16,147 bases of DNA from an uncultured Flammeovirgaceae bacterium (GTDB taxonomy: Bacteria; Bacteroidota; Bacteroidia; Cytophagales; Cyclobacteriaceae): contig CAKZPJ010000285.1 in assembly GCA_937138955.1 (NCBI GenBank), forward strand, positions 1-16,147, written 5' to 3'. Below are positions 15,613 through 16,147 of this stretch, one piece after another. The first letter of the stretch is position 1; the number at the start of each line of letters is the position of its first letter. The position numbers and the translations under genes are program-made. The notes under the pieces are model-generated. The model saw only the letters and a program-made list of their open reading frames with translations. It searched no databases and was not told the DNA's origin.

Positions 15613-15640
15613 TTGCTCTACCATAATTTTTATAACTTCG
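15613..15640 (+). promoter_or_regulatory. Candidate bacteroidete promoter of the cyclophilin gene
   Basis: TTG at 15613-15615 is followed after 17 nt by TAACTTCG at 15633-15640, one mismatch from the -7 consensus TAnnTTTG. The spacing fits the known TTG-N17..23-TAnnTTTG pattern, and the box lies 30 bp before the ATG at 15671. It is in the 154-bp divergent gap with the GMC gene, where nothing else is seen. Confidence 0.4.
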
Positions 15641-15670
15641 CGCTTCATCATTTTTACTAAAACCAAGTAT

Positions 15671-16108
15671 ATGAAAACCGCTGAGATCGTTACCGGAAAA
15701 GGCACAATGAAAGTAGAGTTCTACGAAGAAGATGCGCCAAATACCGTAGAGAATTTTACTAAACTATCGAAAGAAGGCTTTTACGACGGACTTACTTTTC
15801 ACCGAGTGATCCCTAACTTTGTTATTCAGGGAGGCTGCCCCAATGGTACGGGCGCAGGTGGACCAGGCTACTCCATTGATTGTGAGTTAGATGGCGATAA
15901 TCAGCACCACGAACGGGGGGTTCTATCAATGGCTCATGCTGGGAGAAATACCGGAGGTAGCCAGTTTTTTATTTGCCACAGTCGGGACAATACGGCTCAC
16001 CTGGATCGCAATCACACGGTATTTGGCAAAGTTGTAGAGGGTATCGAGGTGGTAGATGACATTAAGGAGGGAGATAAGATTGAAAAGGTTACTGTGAGTG
16101 AAGGCTAA
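15671..16108 (+). CDS. Cyclophilin-type peptidyl-prolyl cis-trans isomerase
   Basis: A 145-residue single-domain cyclophilin that speeds cis-trans isomerisation of Xaa-Pro bonds during protein folding. Active-site blocks are present: [13 protein letters not shown] (about 43-55, with the catalytic Arg45 and Phe50/Gln53), [15 protein letters not shown] (about 86-100) and [15 protein letters not shown] (about 109-123). As in many bacterial forms a His replaces the Trp that binds cyclosporin in the human protein. There is no signal peptide, so it is cytoplasmic. It is monocistronic as far as the window shows and is immediately followed by an 8-bp tandem repeat. Confidence 0.95.
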   Translation: MKTAEIVTGKGTMKVEFYEEDAPNTVENFTKLSKEGFYDGLTFHRVIPNFVIQGGCPNGTGAGGPGYSIDCELDGDNQHHERGVLSMAHAGRNTGGSQFFICHSRDNTAHLDRNHTVFGKVVEGIEVVDDIKEGDKIEKVTVSEG

Positions 16109-16147
16109 GGGTGTTCGGGTGTTCGGGTGTTCGGGTGTTCGGGTGTT
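16109..16147. repeat. 8-bp tandem repeat (GGGTGTTC)n, runs off right edge
   Basis: Starting on the base after the cyclophilin stop codon, GGGTGTTC is repeated four times exactly (16109-16140), with a fifth, 7-base partial copy ending at the window edge. The total copy number is therefore unknown. It looks like a variable-number minisatellite. It is too regular for chance, and no protein frame in it is supported. Confidence 0.95.

Overview
The window looks like the chromosome of a Bacteroidota bacterium, most likely a Cytophagales-type marine or environmental lineage. The reasons are an ebo cluster of the bacteroidete kind, the long (633-residue) bacteroidete form of amidophosphoribosyltransferase, genes without Shine-Dalgarno boxes, and intergenic sequences that fit the bacteroidete promoter TTG-N17..23-TAnnTTTG. 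The genus cannot be fixed from the sequence alone. I see no rRNA, tRNA, CRISPR array or insertion sequence.

Layout. (1) Positions 1-6850, all on the minus strand, hold an ebo cluster read right to left: eboA, eboB, then eboC, eboD and the start of eboE, which runs off the left edge. Between eboB and eboC sits an AT-richer block (about 2799-4934). It holds a broken HEPN-type gene, an antitoxin-MazF pair, a CcbP-like calcium-binding protein gene and a DUF6155-like gene. (2) Positions 7069-12314, plus strand, hold nuoM and nuoN (proton-pumping antiporter-like subunits of respiratory complex I) followed by a purF-type gene. (3) Positions 12375-13033, minus strand, hold a MntA/HepT toxin-antitoxin pair in which both genes are broken. 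(4) Positions 13091-15516, minus strand, hold a coupled pair for a GMC flavoprotein oxidoreductase and a Tat-signal lipoprotein of the gluconate 2-dehydrogenase subunit 3 family. (5) Positions 15671-16108, plus strand, hold a cyclophilin, followed by an 8-bp tandem repeat that runs off the right edge.

How they fit together. Known work links ebo genes to making or moving a secondary metabolite (scytonemin-precursor export in cyanobacteria, nematode repulsion in Pseudomonas). EboD (a sugar-phosphate cyclase relative), EboC (UbiA-type membrane prenyltransferase), EboB (metal hydrolase) and EboE are therefore best read as one pathway of unknown product. The inserted block is co-oriented with the cluster, so eboC-E may depend on transcription through it.

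The most interesting result is hidden decay in the toxin-type genes, seen only by reading past annotated stops. The mntA frame is broken by an exact 7-bp tandem duplication; deleting one copy restores GSX10DXD perfectly. hepT has a TAG at codon 8 of a frame that otherwise starts on an ATG overlapping the mntA stop. The HEPN-type gene at 4344-4934 has a TAG at codon 170, after which the same frame continues for 26 more protein-like residues. The MazF pair remains intact.
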